A DNA stretch of 64,000 bases from Uliginosibacterium flavum. GTDB taxonomy: Bacteria > Pseudomonadota > Gammaproteobacteria > Burkholderiales > Rhodocyclaceae. The translations under genes were made by a program, and so were the position numbers. Positions 1 to 8,036 of this stretch are shown one piece after another (position 1 is the stretch's first letter; every line of letters begins with the position of its first letter). Under the pieces are notes generated by a model that ran no database searches, was not told the origin of the DNA, and saw only the letters and a program-made list of their open reading frames with translations. The DNA lies in contig NZ_JBEWZI010000013.1 in NCBI RefSeq assembly GCF_040566545.1, positions 1 to 64,000 on the forward strand. Direction: 5' to 3'.

Positions 1-62
1 CGCCAAGGTCTGTTGTTTCATCATGGGCCGAATTTTACCGAACTCAACCCTATGACGGAGAC

Positions 63-2924
63 TTGTTCAGCGTAGCCCTAGGCACAAGCTCTGCTCAAAA
101 TCTGGCTGGCTTCGATCCCCGCCTTACTATGTGCGGGCTATTGATTGTCATACTCTTGTCTCTGACGTACATATGGAAACGTCGCGCACTCGTCGTTGCA
201 GCGCGAGTAATCCGCAGCGGACGCATTGATCTTCTGTTTCTTGTCGGAATTGGCGCTTGGATAAATGAACTTGCATCCGCATCGCCACGTTTAGCCAAAA
301 TCCATGCGGTTTTTGAAACAACAAACTCCCATTGGGGCTTAACGGTCTTGCTGCTGCTCAGCGCAGTCATGCTCTCCCCTCTGTTTCGATCCTTAGGCAA
401 ACCAAAATCGACAAGCCCGCAATTCCGATTTATTTCAGACGAACCAATCGATGATGGCGCTCAAGACTCGCTCGGCCTAAAGGATCAAGCCCAAACGTTT
501 GCTGACGCGGTTCTCGAAAGCGAAGCACACTCAGGACTCGTCTTTGGCGTCGATGGCCCGTGGGGCGTGGGCAAGACCAGCTTCGTCAATCTCGCCGAGC
601 AGCGATGGGAAGAGGAAAAGCATAGAGTCATCGTGTGTCGACTTGAGCCCCTTCGATACGCCTCAGAGCCTGACCTTTCGGGTCGCTTGATTAGCGAGAT
701 TTCTGTTGCTATCCAGCGAGAGGTCTTTGTTCCAGAGTTGCGGCCTGTAGCGTCAAGGTATTCCCGGCTGATCAAGGGAAAGGCAGACTTTTCGTTTCTC
801 GGATTCCGACTCTCCCTGGAACCTTCCCAAGAGTCTCTGGATGAACTGATCCAAGACATCGATGATGTCCTTAAGCGCATTGACCGACGCGTAATCATTG
901 TCATCGACGACCTGGATCGCCTAGACGCAAAAGCGACCAACAGTGTTCTGTTCGCAACGCAGCGAACTTTCAAGCTCTCGCAGGCAACCTACGTTTTATG
1001 TTACGACACTGAGGTACTCGCCTCACGCGGTGAGGACGGGGCCAGATCGCGGGTATTTCTTGAAAAGTTTGTCGCCGTCAAGATGAGTCTGTTCGTCGAT
1101 AGCTGCAGCATTCAAAACTATCTGCGAAAAGGGTGGCAACTCTCTGCGCCCCAACTTGGCGCGATGTCGTCCCACCGTCGGTTGTATCTCAGCGCCTTGC
1201 TCGAAGAGTTCGCTGCAACTCTCAACGACGATTTGGGCGCCAGGTATCAGCCATTTGCTGGAGATCTTCGCAAAGCCAAGCGCTTCGTCAATGCCGTGCA
1301 GATGATTCAGCAGAACGGTACAAGCGATTTGGATCGGACTGACTTCAACAAACGCGACCTCATCAATCTCACGCTCTTGCATCTGCATTATCCAGGGTTG
1401 TTCAGGCGGATCTATGCCGAAGAGACCGAGGGGCGCTCCGGGATATTTTCCTTACGAACAGAAGAAAAAAAGTTCATGAACGCCGCCGACTTCCTACCTC
1501 TCTTGGAAAAACAGGAGAGCGGTGCGGCCTTCCTGTTAGCGCAGCTATTCGATGCAAATATACTTGACCTAGGCAGCCGAGATAGTGTTACCAGCGAAGA
1601 TCGAACCTCTCGCGCTTGTTTCAACAAGAAGCCGTTCAGAAATCTGGAGAGATACCTCACGCATATTGTCCGTTTTGTTACGCCCGAACCGCAGGACACA
1701 TTTGTTTTGTACAAAACCGCTGTGGACGAGGTATTGGGAGGGGCGAAGGTTGCTGACGTTTTGAATCGGCCAGATTTCCTATCCGAGCGATGGGAGCATG
1801 CCCACGAACAGTTTTGGCTATTGCTCGTCGAAAAGTCTTACGGCTTCAAACGCGCAATTACCGCCCAAGACGCCATCGACACGCTAGTTGATGTGCTCCC
1901 GAAGTACTCAGCACTCCGTGCGGATGATCGTGGGCTGAGACAACAATCAATCTATTCGCTACTTCTTCTCCTCGATCGCGTTGGTTGGGGAAGACAGGTC
2001 GAGGCATCTGAGCGTAGCGCGCCAAACACTCCGGAGAATTTGTTGGAAATCGCATGGAGAATCTTCGGAGAAAAGGCTTACCAGGGAAAAGGTCTGATCG
2101 AGCGCATGGCAAGTGACGATCGTGGAGTACTTGGCTGGAACGATCTCATGCTGTTCAGACTGTATTGTTCCCATGACCGTGGTGGTCAGTTGTTCAACCT
2201 GTATTCGGCACTCAGCGCCCATCAAGACATTGAGGCGCCCACAACTGGTGTGGTCAGCGAACTGACAAAGATGCAAATGAGATACCTTTCTCAGAGGATC
2301 TTTGCGCGATTCAAGCAAACTTACATTGATTCCAGGCGAAATTTCTTCGCCGAGGCTCGCCAAGCGTCCGTTGACGCGCTGCTTGGCAGCGCCTCTGCCC
2401 AGAACAAGTCCGGTGCAAACGACGATCTGGATGCGCAAAATGCTGGCTCTCTTGATCAGCGAGCCGATGCCGCGCGTGCTGGCGTAACATCATTTGTCAT
2501 ATATCAGCTCAGCAACTTAAAGCCACCAACCGGGTCTGGTGTGGGCTGTGGCCATTACGACGAAGAGGGTGCTAACGATAGCGGCGGGATTGCGAGACTC
2601 ATGAACGAGTACGTTTTCGGCACCTGCTTTAATCCCGAAGACGACCCCCGAAATGTTGTTCACTTTCTCGATCACTGCCTTTTGCATCTAAGTAGATCCT
2701 TCCAAGGGAATTGGATAGCCACCAAGACCGATCTGGCTGGAGGGCTTGATCCACTTGAGTTGGGGAGATACTGGGGACAACATGAGCAGATCATTCGCCA
2801 ACAAAGCGAGGAGCTGGGCGATCGACGAATCGTGACTCACAACTACATCGCCTTGTATCGAGACGACCTACCCGGAGTCTTTGCAGTGCTTGATGAATTG
2901 GCCAAGGCCCCTGAAGGTCTGTAG
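63..2924 (+). CDS. KAP family P-loop NTPase with N-terminal membrane segments (5' end possibly outside window)
   Basis: The protein has three hydrophobic segments near its N-terminus (about residues 23-38, 56-72 and 91-108), then a Walker A loop (GPWGVGKTS, about 165-173) and a Walker B strand with the KAP signature (VIIVIDDLDRLD, about 277-288). These mark a KAP-family STAND-like NTPase anchored in the inner membrane with its ATPase in the cytoplasm. The long C-terminal part (about 400-953) has no motif I recognise. The start given is a TTG; a later ATG lies at 129. The same frame stays open to the left edge of the window, so the true start may be upstream and the gene may be partial. KAP NTPases are often found in accessory or defence regions; the partner genes, if any, would lie to the left and cannot be seen. 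Family confident, function unknown. Confidence 0.8.
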   Translation: MFSVALGTSSAQNLAGFDPRLTMCGLLIVILLSLTYIWKRRALVVAARVIRSGRIDLLFLVGIGAWINELASASPRLAKIHAVFETTNSHWGLTVLLLLSAVMLSPLFRSLGKPKSTSPQFRFISDEPIDDGAQDSLGLKDQAQTFADAVLESEAHSGLVFGVDGPWGVGKTSFVNLAEQRWEEEKHRVIVCRLEPLRYASEPDLSGRLISEISVAIQREVFVPELRPVASRYSRLIKGKADFSFLGFRLSLEPSQESLDELIQDIDDVLKRIDRRVIIVIDDLDRLDAKATNSVLFATQRTFKLSQATYVLCYDTEVLASRGEDGARSRVFLEKFVAVKMSLFVDSCSIQNYLRKGWQLSAPQLGAMSSHRRLYLSALLEEFAATLNDDLGARYQPFAGDLRKAKRFVNAVQMIQQNGTSDLDRTDFNKRDLINLTLLHLHYPGLFRRIYAEETEGRSGIFSLRTEEKKFMNAADFLPLLEKQESGAAFLLAQLFDANILDLGSRDSVTSEDRTSRACFNKKPFRNLERYLTHIVRFVTPEPQDTFVLYKTAVDEVLGGAKVADVLNRPDFLSERWEHAHEQFWLLLVEKSYGFKRAITAQDAIDTLVDVLPKYSALRADDRGLRQQSIYSLLLLLDRVGWGRQVEASERSAPNTPENLLEIAWRIFGEKAYQGKGLIERMASDDRGVLGWNDLMLFRLYCSHDRGGQLFNLYSALSAHQDIEAPTTGVVSELTKMQMRYLSQRIFARFKQTYIDSRRNFFAEARQASVDALLGSASAQNKSGANDDLDAQNAGSLDQRADAARAGVTSFVIYQLSNLKPPTGSGVGCGHYDEEGANDSGGIARLMNEYVFGTCFNPEDDPRNVVHFLDHCLLHLSRSFQGNWIATKTDLAGGLDPLELGRYWGQHEQIIRQQSEELGDRRIVTHNYIALYRDDLPGVFAVLDELAKAPEGL

Positions 2925-3071
2925 GGTGCAATAGCCGAAGGGCATTGAACCGGATGTTTCGCAATGGCGCTCATCGCCCGATGCCGACCCATCTTCATGA
3001 ACGGCCGCGCCCCAATTGTCGGGGCGGCCACAAGGGACAAAACCCGCCTTCAGTTTGAAGCCGCCAAGGGC
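2925..3071. other. Intergenic, with a short third copy of the DUF1499 gene terminus
   Basis: Directly after the NTPase stop lies a REP-like stretch and a GC-rich hairpin at 3003-3029 without a T tract. At 3042-3068 there is a short copy of the last codons and stop of the DUF1499 gene found at 4287, joined to the palindromic repeat at 3072. No gene was found here. Confidence 0.5.
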
Positions 3072-3156
3072 CGTAGGGTGGGTTCGCGAAGCAACCCACC
3101 GCCTTTCATTACGCACCGGACGGTGGGTTGTCGCTGCGCTCCGAACCCACCCTACG
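3072..3156. repeat. REP-like palindromic repeat (GTAGGGTGGGTT class)
   Basis: The arms CGTAGGGTGGGTT and AACCCACCCTACG are exact inverted complements about 60 bp apart, with partly paired inner sequence. Repeats of this look are widespread between genes in Proteobacteria. It sits inside a patch made almost wholly of repeats. Confidence 0.7.
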
Positions 3157-3240
3157 CCTCGGCGGCACGTTGTTCCTCATCAAAAATCTGCTGCAAGGGC
3201 AAGGCAAGGATTACCAAGCGCCCTTGACCGGCAGAAACCC

Positions 3241-3409
3241 GCCTTCAGCTTGAATCCGCCAAGCCCGCCCGAAGCGATTCGACCCGCTGCCGGTTGATGC
3301 CGAAATCCTTGCGACCGACGCGCGAGGCTGAACGCACCTGCACCACCTGCTTGGCAGGGTCGAACCAGAGTTCGAGGTCGTCGACAAACTTGAGCCAGGG
3401 TGTGGTGCA
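3241..3409 (-). pseudogene. Duplicated 3' end of the DUF1499 gene (fragment)
   Basis: These 169 bp align without gaps to 4284-4452, the 3' end of the intact DUF1499 gene, with roughly a dozen mismatches. The fragment covers about the last 55 codons and the stop; read in that frame it still encodes the tail of the domain (KFVDDLELWFDPAKQ and RVGRKDFGINRQRVE). It has no start and breaks off within the domain, so it is a remnant. Together with the intact copy it brackets the VF530-family gene as a direct repeat, which suggests a segmental duplication or an insertion that carried or regenerated the gene end. Confidence 0.85.
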
Positions 3410-3419
3410 ACAACGCAAC

Positions 3420-3470
3420 AACGGGGTCAGGTCTTGCCTTTTGCGTCAAAAGGCAAGACCTGACCCCGTT
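3420..3470. repeat. Perfect 23-bp inverted repeat, GGGGTCAGGTCTTGCC type
   Basis: Two perfectly complementary 23-nt arms (3420-3442 and 3448-3470) flank a 5-nt loop. The core GGGGTCAGGTCTTG is a familiar intergenic palindrome in beta- and gammaproteobacteria that I associate with REP-type elements moved by tyrosine transposases; no such transposase gene is in the window. Confidence 0.8.
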
Positions 3471-3509
3471 TTCCCTTGACCCCGTTTTCCCTTGACCCCG
3501 TTTTCCCTC
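3462..3509. repeat. Tandem repeat, 16-bp unit x3
   Basis: The unit GACCCCGTTTTCCCTT occurs three times head to tail, the last with one change. The first unit overlaps the right arm of the preceding palindrome, so the array grew from its edge, probably by slippage. Confidence 0.9.
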
Positions 3510-3593
3510 ATTGGATTTGTGAAACCTTTTTCGTGCAAGGCTTTAAGAGGCGGCGTAGCTGAATCTAATTTTTAAAATGTTAGCAACGCTTTG

Positions 3594-3983
3594 TTAGCGC
3601 CTTCTATTGCGACCGAAGTCCGCTGTTTTTATATCGCGTTTTTCTTGCAAGCGCGCGGCATCTTCTAAATCTAATTCTGCCGGTTCTCCGGGTAAATCAC
3701 CCTCAGGCACCATGCGATCTCTGGGTGGTCGCTCGAATTCTTCGGCTGAAGCCTTAGGTAAATTTTTATACTGATACAAGTAAAAGCCTTCAACTTTTTC
3801 TCTCGCCCAGTCAGATTTCTTCAAAAATTTCACACTCGACTCAATGCTTGGATTGTTCTTAAAACAATTGATATTGAGATAGGCATACAGGATTTCGAAC
3901 CCATAATGGCCCACTATTTCGTTTAAAAGATTTGTTAAGCTCAGTCCGTGCAAGGGGTTGGTTTTATAGTTGATATCGGCCAT
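3594..3983 (-). CDS. VF530 family (DUF2132) small DNA-binding-like protein
   Basis: The first 70 residues match the VF530/DUF2132 fold: an opening NPLHGLSL, then INCFKNNPSIESSVKFLKK and WAREKVEGFYL. Family members are small proteins with a helical fold likened to DNA-binding domains; their role is unknown. The last 50 residues are acidic then basic and probably disordered. I chose the ATG at 3983 because it starts the domain (MADINYKTNP) and has AGGA about 8 nt upstream; the frame stays open further up but through repeat sequence. The gene is clearly more AT-rich than its neighbours and sits alone between palindromic repeats and the duplicated DUF1499 ends, which fits acquisition by transfer. 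Confidence 0.85.
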   Translation of the reverse strand: MADINYKTNPLHGLSLTNLLNEIVGHYGFEILYAYLNINCFKNNPSIESSVKFLKKSDWAREKVEGFYLYQYKNLPKASAEEFERPPRDRMVPEGDLPGEPAELDLEDAARLQEKRDIKTADFGRNRRR

Positions 3984-4028
3984 GTGATTTCCTGCTGCTA
4001 TGCGAGCGTTATATTTAATTATAGCCTT

Positions 4029-4136
4029 GTAGGGTGCGCACAGCGCACGCGGCCCCACGACCATCCGCACACCCTGCTTCTTAAGCGGCTCTTGTTGCGG
4101 TTGATCTGGCGAGATGGTGCGCAATGCGCACCTTAC
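4029..4136. repeat. REP-like palindromic repeat (AGGGTGCGCA class)
   Basis: The left arm GTAGGGTGCGCACAGCGCAC and the right arm GGTGCGCAATGCGCACCTTA are imperfect inverted complements flanking about 65 bp. It lies just upstream of the VF530-family gene, perhaps separating it from its original promoter. Confidence 0.65.
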
Positions 4137-4170
4137 TTTTTGCCATCCGAAAGCAAGCCTGGATGAAGCA

Positions 4171-4262
4171 AGTAGCCCGGATGAAGGCATCGCCGTAATC
4201 CGGGGTTTTTGTCTGGTGTGCCGAGACTACCCCGGATTGCGTTGCGCTGCATCCGGGCTACG
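4171..4262. repeat. REP-like palindromic repeat (TAGCCCGGATG class)
   Basis: The arms GTAGCCCGGATGAAGGCATC and GCGCTGCATCCGGGCTACG are inverted complements with a paired centre (AATCCGGGG and CCCCGGATT). This is a third distinct palindrome class within 1.2 kb. Confidence 0.7.
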
Positions 4263-4286
4263 CCCCGCCACGGCATTCAACTGACT

Positions 4287-4790
4287 TCAGCTTGAAGCCG
4301 CCAAGCCCGCCCGAAGCCTCTCCACCCGCTGCCGGTTGATGCCGAAATCCTTGCGACCGACACGCGAGGCTGAACGCACCTGCACCACCTGCTTGGCAGG
4401 GTCGAACCAGAGTTCGAGATCGTCGACAAACTTGAGCCAGCGCGTGGTGCATTGGGCGTACAGATAGCCGTCGCCTTTGTCTTGAACGATCTTAACGCCC
4501 GGCGTGGCTTGCAGCAGCTTGGCGAGCTGGGCCAGGGTGGCGGGGCCATCGCCCTTGAGGGGCAGTGGCGCGATGTCGGCATAGGCGCGCATCGGGTGCT
4601 CAGGGTGCAGGGCCGCCTGGCTGGTGACGCTGTTTTCGGTTGCGGATGGCGGCCTGAGCCGCGTGTCTTTCACGCCGAGATCATCTGGCGTCTTCCCGCT
4701 GAGCAAGCCCAGTTGCCCGACCAGCAAGACGGCCAGAGCCAGGAGCAGCAAGGCAATCACGATCCATTTGAGCAGTGCCATGCGCATCAT
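4287..4790 (-). CDS. DUF1499 domain-containing membrane-anchored protein
   Basis: The protein has one N-terminal membrane helix (about residues 6-27) followed by a DUF1499 domain ending in LWFDPAKQVVQVRSASRVGR and RQRVERLRAGL, which is typical of the family. DUF1499 proteins have no established biochemical role. The start is uncertain: ATG codons at 4790, 4787 and 4781 all precede the helix and none has a strong ribosome-binding site; the open frame continues further up but without domain content. The last 55 codons are duplicated at 3241-3409, and a shorter piece at 3042-3068, so the 3' end of this gene has been a repeated breakpoint. Confidence 0.8.
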   Translation of the reverse strand: MMRMALLKWIVIALLLLALAVLLVGQLGLLSGKTPDDLGVKDTRLRPPSATENSVTSQAALHPEHPMRAYADIAPLPLKGDGPATLAQLAKLLQATPGVKIVQDKGDGYLYAQCTTRWLKFVDDLELWFDPAKQVVQVRSASRVGRKDFGINRQRVERLRAGLAASS

Positions 4791-4859
4791 CCGGCTGATA
4801 GTAAGGCGATCATTGTGGTGCGCGCATTGCATTTTGGAAAGCGCGGGCTCAGGTCTTGC

Positions 4860-5058
4860 AATGTCGCAGTCTGGAATGCGTGCCTGCTTCGTTCTAGTGA
4901 CTGCCTCAAGCTTGTCCGAGAACGAAATTCGCTCGGTGCTCGCTGCGGGCGCCAATCTCGACGCACGGCAAGCCTCATTCAAATGCGGCAGCTCCGGCGG
5001 ATCCTGCGTGCCGGAACTCAAGCGTCTGGTGGCCGCAGGCAAAAAAGCCTTCGTTTAA
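4860..5058 (+). CDS. Possible small hypothetical protein, 65 aa
   Basis: A short open frame runs from ATG at 4860 to TAA at 5056 in the gap between the DUF1499 start and the repeat at 5063. The product has two cysteines (KCGSSGGSCVPEL) and a short hydrophobic N-terminal stretch. No ribosome-binding site is obvious and I do not recognise the sequence. It could be the tail of a decayed gene. Listed because it fills a gap otherwise empty of genes. Confidence 0.25.
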
Positions 5059-5062
5059 GGAG

Positions 5063-5143
5063 ATGCCCGGAGAGGCGCACGCAGCGGACCTCTCCGGGCA
5101 ATCATGCTGCACAGGCAAGCTGGATGCGGCTCTTTGAGCATGC
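5063..5143. repeat. Dispersed GAAGAGCCGC-type repeat, copy 1
   Basis: This copy has a perfect 12-bp hairpin (TGCCCGGAGAGG paired with CCTCTCCGGGCA) followed by ATGCTGCACAGGCAAGC, GGATGCGGCTCTTT and GAGCATG. It aligns along nearly its whole length with the copy at 9009-9090. A partial second end (CCGGATGCGGTTCTTCGGG) follows near 5159. There is no T tract after the hairpin, so it is not a standard terminator. Confidence 0.75.
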
Positions 5144-5187
5144 AGGCTGACCAAGCACGCCGGATGCGGTTCTTCGGGACACCCCTG

Positions 5188-5220
5188 CAGGAGTGGCTTC
5201 AGCCGCGTAGGCTACTCCTG
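5188..5220. repeat. REP-like hairpin (CAGGAGTGGCTTCAGCCGCG class)
   Basis: CAGGAGT and ACTCCTG pair around a GGCTTCAGCC core. It resembles the AGGAGCGGC REP class and the hairpin at 40066-40102. It lies 35 bp beyond the 3' end of the TerC gene and may mark the end of that transcript. Confidence 0.6.
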
Positions 5221-5255
5221 GATTCACAGCGATAGCCCACGAGACTGGCGCTTGC

Positions 5256-6275
5256 TCACGACTTTTCATCATTCGCGGCCGGCGACTTCGCCGCAAACGG
5301 GTAGGCGCCGCCACCCTTGCCCTTGGGCGGAATGAAGAGTGAGAGCAGCATGGTGATGACCAGAATACCGAAAGTGACCGACAGCGACAGGGCCACCGGA
5401 ATCTTGTAGAAATCCACGATCAGCATCTTGATGCCGATGAAGGCGAGCACCAGCGCCAGACCATAGCTGAGCAGGTGGAAGCGATCATGCGCACCGGCCA
5501 GCAGAAAATACATCGCCCGCAGGCCCAGAATGGCGAACACGTTCGAGGTGAGCACGATGAACGGGTCGGTCGTGATAGCGAAGATAGCCGGAATCGAATC
5601 CACCGCAAACACGACGTCAACAATACCGATCAGCGCGACCACGACGGCCAGCGGCGTGACCATGCGCACGCCCTTCTCGACGGTGAAGAATTTCTCCCCG
5701 TCATAGCTGGGGGCGATCCGCACGTGGCGGCGAACCCAGTTGAGTGCGGGGTTGTTGTCTAGGTCAGGTTCCTGCCCGGCTGCCCACCACATCTTGATGC
5801 CGGTAAAAAGCAGGAATGCGCCAAACACATAGAGGATCCAGTGGAACTGAGCGATCAGCCAGGCGCCGACCAGAATCATCACCGCACGCAGCACCAGAGC
5901 ACCCAGCACACCGAACATCAGCACACGTTTCTGGAATTCGGCGGGTACCGCGAAATAGGTAAACAGCATCAGGAACACGAAGACGTTATCCACCGCCAAC
6001 GCCTTCTCGATCAGGTAGCCGGTAATGAATTCGATGGACTTGGTGTTGGCCACCTCGCGCGCAACAGCATCGTCGCCGAGCCCTCCCAGATACCACCACA
6101 GCCAGCCCACAAACAGGAATGACACCGCGACCCAGACCAGCGACCACACGCCCGCCTCGCGCATGGAGACCTTGTGGGCCCCCTGGCGATTGAGGGCGAA
6201 GAAGTCCAGTGCGAGCGCCACGAGGACGAACAGGACGAACAGCGTCCACATTAAAGGCGTGCCAACAGTCAGCAT
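5256..6275 (-). CDS. TerC/Alx family integral membrane protein
   Basis: This 339-residue protein with about nine membrane helices matches the TerC family of Alx type. It has the acidic membrane motifs of that family (ALDFFALNR near the N-terminus, EKALAVDNVFVFLMLF, VDVVFAVDSIPAIFA). Alx-type members are linked to manganese export and to alkaline or metal stress. The start ATG has AAGGGG about 10 nt upstream. It is the last gene of a minus-strand run with TerB, BI-1 and HPF-like genes; only 36 bp separate it from the TerB gene, so the manganese riboswitch known upstream of E. coli alx has no room here. Family assignment is strong; substrate is inferred. Confidence 0.92.
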   Translation of the reverse strand: MLTVGTPLMWTLFVLFVLVALALDFFALNRQGAHKVSMREAGVWSLVWVAVSFLFVGWLWWYLGGLGDDAVAREVANTKSIEFITGYLIEKALAVDNVFVFLMLFTYFAVPAEFQKRVLMFGVLGALVLRAVMILVGAWLIAQFHWILYVFGAFLLFTGIKMWWAAGQEPDLDNNPALNWVRRHVRIAPSYDGEKFFTVEKGVRMVTPLAVVVALIGIVDVVFAVDSIPAIFAITTDPFIVLTSNVFAILGLRAMYFLLAGAHDRFHLLSYGLALVLAFIGIKMLIVDFYKIPVALSLSVTFGILVITMLLSLFIPPKGKGGGAYPFAAKSPAANDEKS

Positions 6276-6311
6276 GATTTCTTATCCCCTTAAGAGGCTT
6301 GTCTGGATGAT

Positions 6312-6785
6312 TCAGTAAAAAGAGGAACCTGACCGCAACGCCTTATCCTCCTGAAATCTTGGCACAAAGGCTGTGGGGCTGCGTAAGAAATTAGCCAACT
6401 GCAGATCCCACGCATCCAGCGCGGCCCACAAGAGGATCGATTCGCCGCGATGCACGTTTTGATCCGCAGCAATCACACTCAGCGCCGCGCGGCACAGGCT
6501 GCGCTGCAAGTCGGGCCGGTCGATGTCTGCCAGTAGACGGGCAACATCGCCCGGCCGGAATTGAAGGTTAAAATCGGCATCAACCCGCTGGCTGCGCTGC
6601 GCGTCTTCGCAAAAATCGCCCAGCACCGTATCAATCAGGTCACGATCTACACCCAGCTTGGTCAAGGCAGGAAAATCGTCCAGGGCGCTCAGTTCCAGCC
6701 GATCCAGATCGCCATCGGCCAGGGCCGTCAACACGAGAAATCGGGCGGCCGCTTCCGGACTGTTTTTCGCATAGCTACGCATCAT
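6312..6785 (-). CDS. TerB-like (tellurite resistance) domain protein
   Basis: A 157-residue soluble helical protein with the TerB layout: an N-terminal helix pair with an acidic turn (LTALADGDLDRLEL) and a second repeat (RAALSVIAADQNVHRGESILL). TerB-like domains bind metal through such acidic residues and often accompany TerC. AAGGGG lies just upstream of the ATG pair. It sits between BI-1 and TerC in one operon, which supports a shared role in membrane ion or metal stress. Its biochemical function is not known. Confidence 0.7.
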   Translation of the reverse strand: MMRSYAKNSPEAAARFLVLTALADGDLDRLELSALDDFPALTKLGVDRDLIDTVLGDFCEDAQRSQRVDADFNLQFRPGDVARLLADIDRPDLQRSLCRAALSVIAADQNVHRGESILLWAALDAWDLQLANFLRSPTAFVPRFQEDKALRSGSSFY

Positions 6786-6852
6786 TTTTCCCCTTCAGTG
6801 AATTCAGGATTTGCTGCCGGCCACCACAGCCGGCAGAACTCTAGAGCATTCG

Positions 6853-7533
6853 TCATTCCTCACCGCCGCCAATGCCGAGCAAGGCCAGCAGGCTGGTAAA
6901 CAGGTTGTAGATCGACACATACAGACTCACCGTGGCCATGATGTAGTTCGTCTCACCGCCATGAATGATGTTGCTCGTCTCATACAAGATCATTCCGGCC
7001 ATCAGCAGCACCACAGCGGCGGAGACAGCCAGCGCCAGACCCGGCACCTGGAAAAACGCCGCGCCCAGCCCGGCCAGCAAGGCCACGATCATCCCGACCA
7101 TCAGGAAGCCACCCATGAAGCTGAAATCCCGCTTGGTCGCCAGCACCCAGGCCGACAGGCTGAAAAAGATCACGGCCGTTCCGCCCAAGGCCATGGCCAC
7201 AATCATTCCACCGTCTTGCAAGGCGAGCGTGCGATTGATGATCGGCCCGAGCGTGTAGCCCATGAACCCGGTCAGGGCAAACACCGAGACCAGTCCCCAG
7301 CCAGAGTTGGCGAGTTTGGCAGTCAAGAAGAACAAGCCAAAAAACCCGCCCAGCGTCAGCAAGAGGCCGGGCGATGGCAAGGCCAAAGCCGTGCTCAGAC
7401 TGGCGACCACCGCGCTGAACAAGAGCGTCACGCCAAGCAGCGCATAGGTGTTGCGCAGCACACGGTGCGTGCTCAGCAGCGACGCATCGCCGGCTAGCTT
7501 TCCTGCACCGTAAGTCGAAATACCGTTTGTCAT
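6853..7533 (-). CDS. Bax inhibitor-1/YccA family membrane protein
   Basis: A 226-residue protein with seven predicted membrane helices and the BI-1 family features RNTYALLGVTLLFS, GFMGYTLGPIIN, and an acidic residue in YETSNIIHGG. In E. coli, YccA modulates the FtsH protease; other bacterial members act as pH-dependent calcium leak channels. I chose the ATG at 7533, with GGAG 7 nt upstream, over the GTG immediately before it. It follows the HPF-like gene by about 30 bp and precedes TerB, so these are probably co-transcribed. Confidence 0.9.
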   Translation of the reverse strand: MTNGISTYGAGKLAGDASLLSTHRVLRNTYALLGVTLLFSAVVASLSTALALPSPGLLLTLGGFFGLFFLTAKLANSGWGLVSVFALTGFMGYTLGPIINRTLALQDGGMIVAMALGGTAVIFFSLSAWVLATKRDFSFMGGFLMVGMIVALLAGLGAAFFQVPGLALAVSAAVVLLMAGMILYETSNIIHGGETNYIMATVSLYVSIYNLFTSLLALLGIGGGEE

Positions 7534-7563
7534 CACTTCACTCCTGTAAAAAACACACGCTCA

Positions 7564-7920
7564 TCAAGCTTCTTCGGTTTCTGCAGCCACGCGTTCGCTG
7601 CGCGCCACGTAACGCTGGCGTGCCTGACGCTCCAGACGCCGCACGACGGTGCGCCCTGCCCTGGCCAGACCACGATCGAGTACCTCATACAGATCAGCCC
7701 CCAGTTCCTCTATCACAACAGAGCCGGGCTGCTGCAGGCTGACCTGCACCGTGCAGGCTTTATCCGGACCACCCTTGGGACCATTGACGTCGGCCAGGCT
7801 GATGCTGACGCGCCCGATCCGCCCACCGAGCCGGGCGAGCGTGAAACGTGCGCGCCGCTCAGCGTGCTCGCGTACAGCCGGGCTGGCATCAATTCCACGA
7901 AACTGGATGTCGACTTGCAT
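7564..7920 (-). CDS. HPF/RaiA-like ribosome-associated protein
   Basis: The N-terminal 100 residues follow the short HPF/RaiA pattern (MQVDIQFRGI, SPAVREHAERRARF, a beta strand ending in VQVSL, and LYEVLDRGLARAGRTVVRRLERQ). Such proteins bind the 30S subunit and silence ribosomes under stress. I chose the ATG at 7920, with AAGGA about 10 nt upstream; an upstream TTG adds six residues. It is the first gene of the minus-strand operon running to TerC and is transcribed away from nhaR. A match to canonical hpf (beside rpoN) is not implied by this context. Confidence 0.8.
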   Translation of the reverse strand: MQVDIQFRGIDASPAVREHAERRARFTLARLGGRIGRVSISLADVNGPKGGPDKACTVQVSLQQPGSVVIEELGADLYEVLDRGLARAGRTVVRRLERQARQRYVARSERVAAETEEA

Positions 7921-7987
7921 GATTTGCTTCCTTTTCAAAGGGTGTCGGTATTGACAAGCCTTACTCTAGGCGCAGAGACTTGCATTG

Positions 7988-8001
7988 AAAATTCGAATTT
8001 T
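7988..8001. promoter_or_regulatory. Palindrome in the nhaR divergent region, possible operator
   Basis: AAAATTCGAATTTT is a perfect 14-bp palindrome lying 36 bp before the nhaR start and 68 bp before the HPF-like start. LysR-type regulators commonly bind partly symmetric AT-rich sites between themselves and a divergent target. Its use by NhaR is inference from position only. Confidence 0.35.
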
Positions 8002-8036
8002 TAACGCAAACACTCCCAAAAAACGGAAGTATTCAA

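Noticed and set aside
6276..6311. Manganese riboswitch upstream of the TerC gene
   Set aside because: Only 36 bp separate it from the TerB gene, far too short for a yybP-ykoY type riboswitch.
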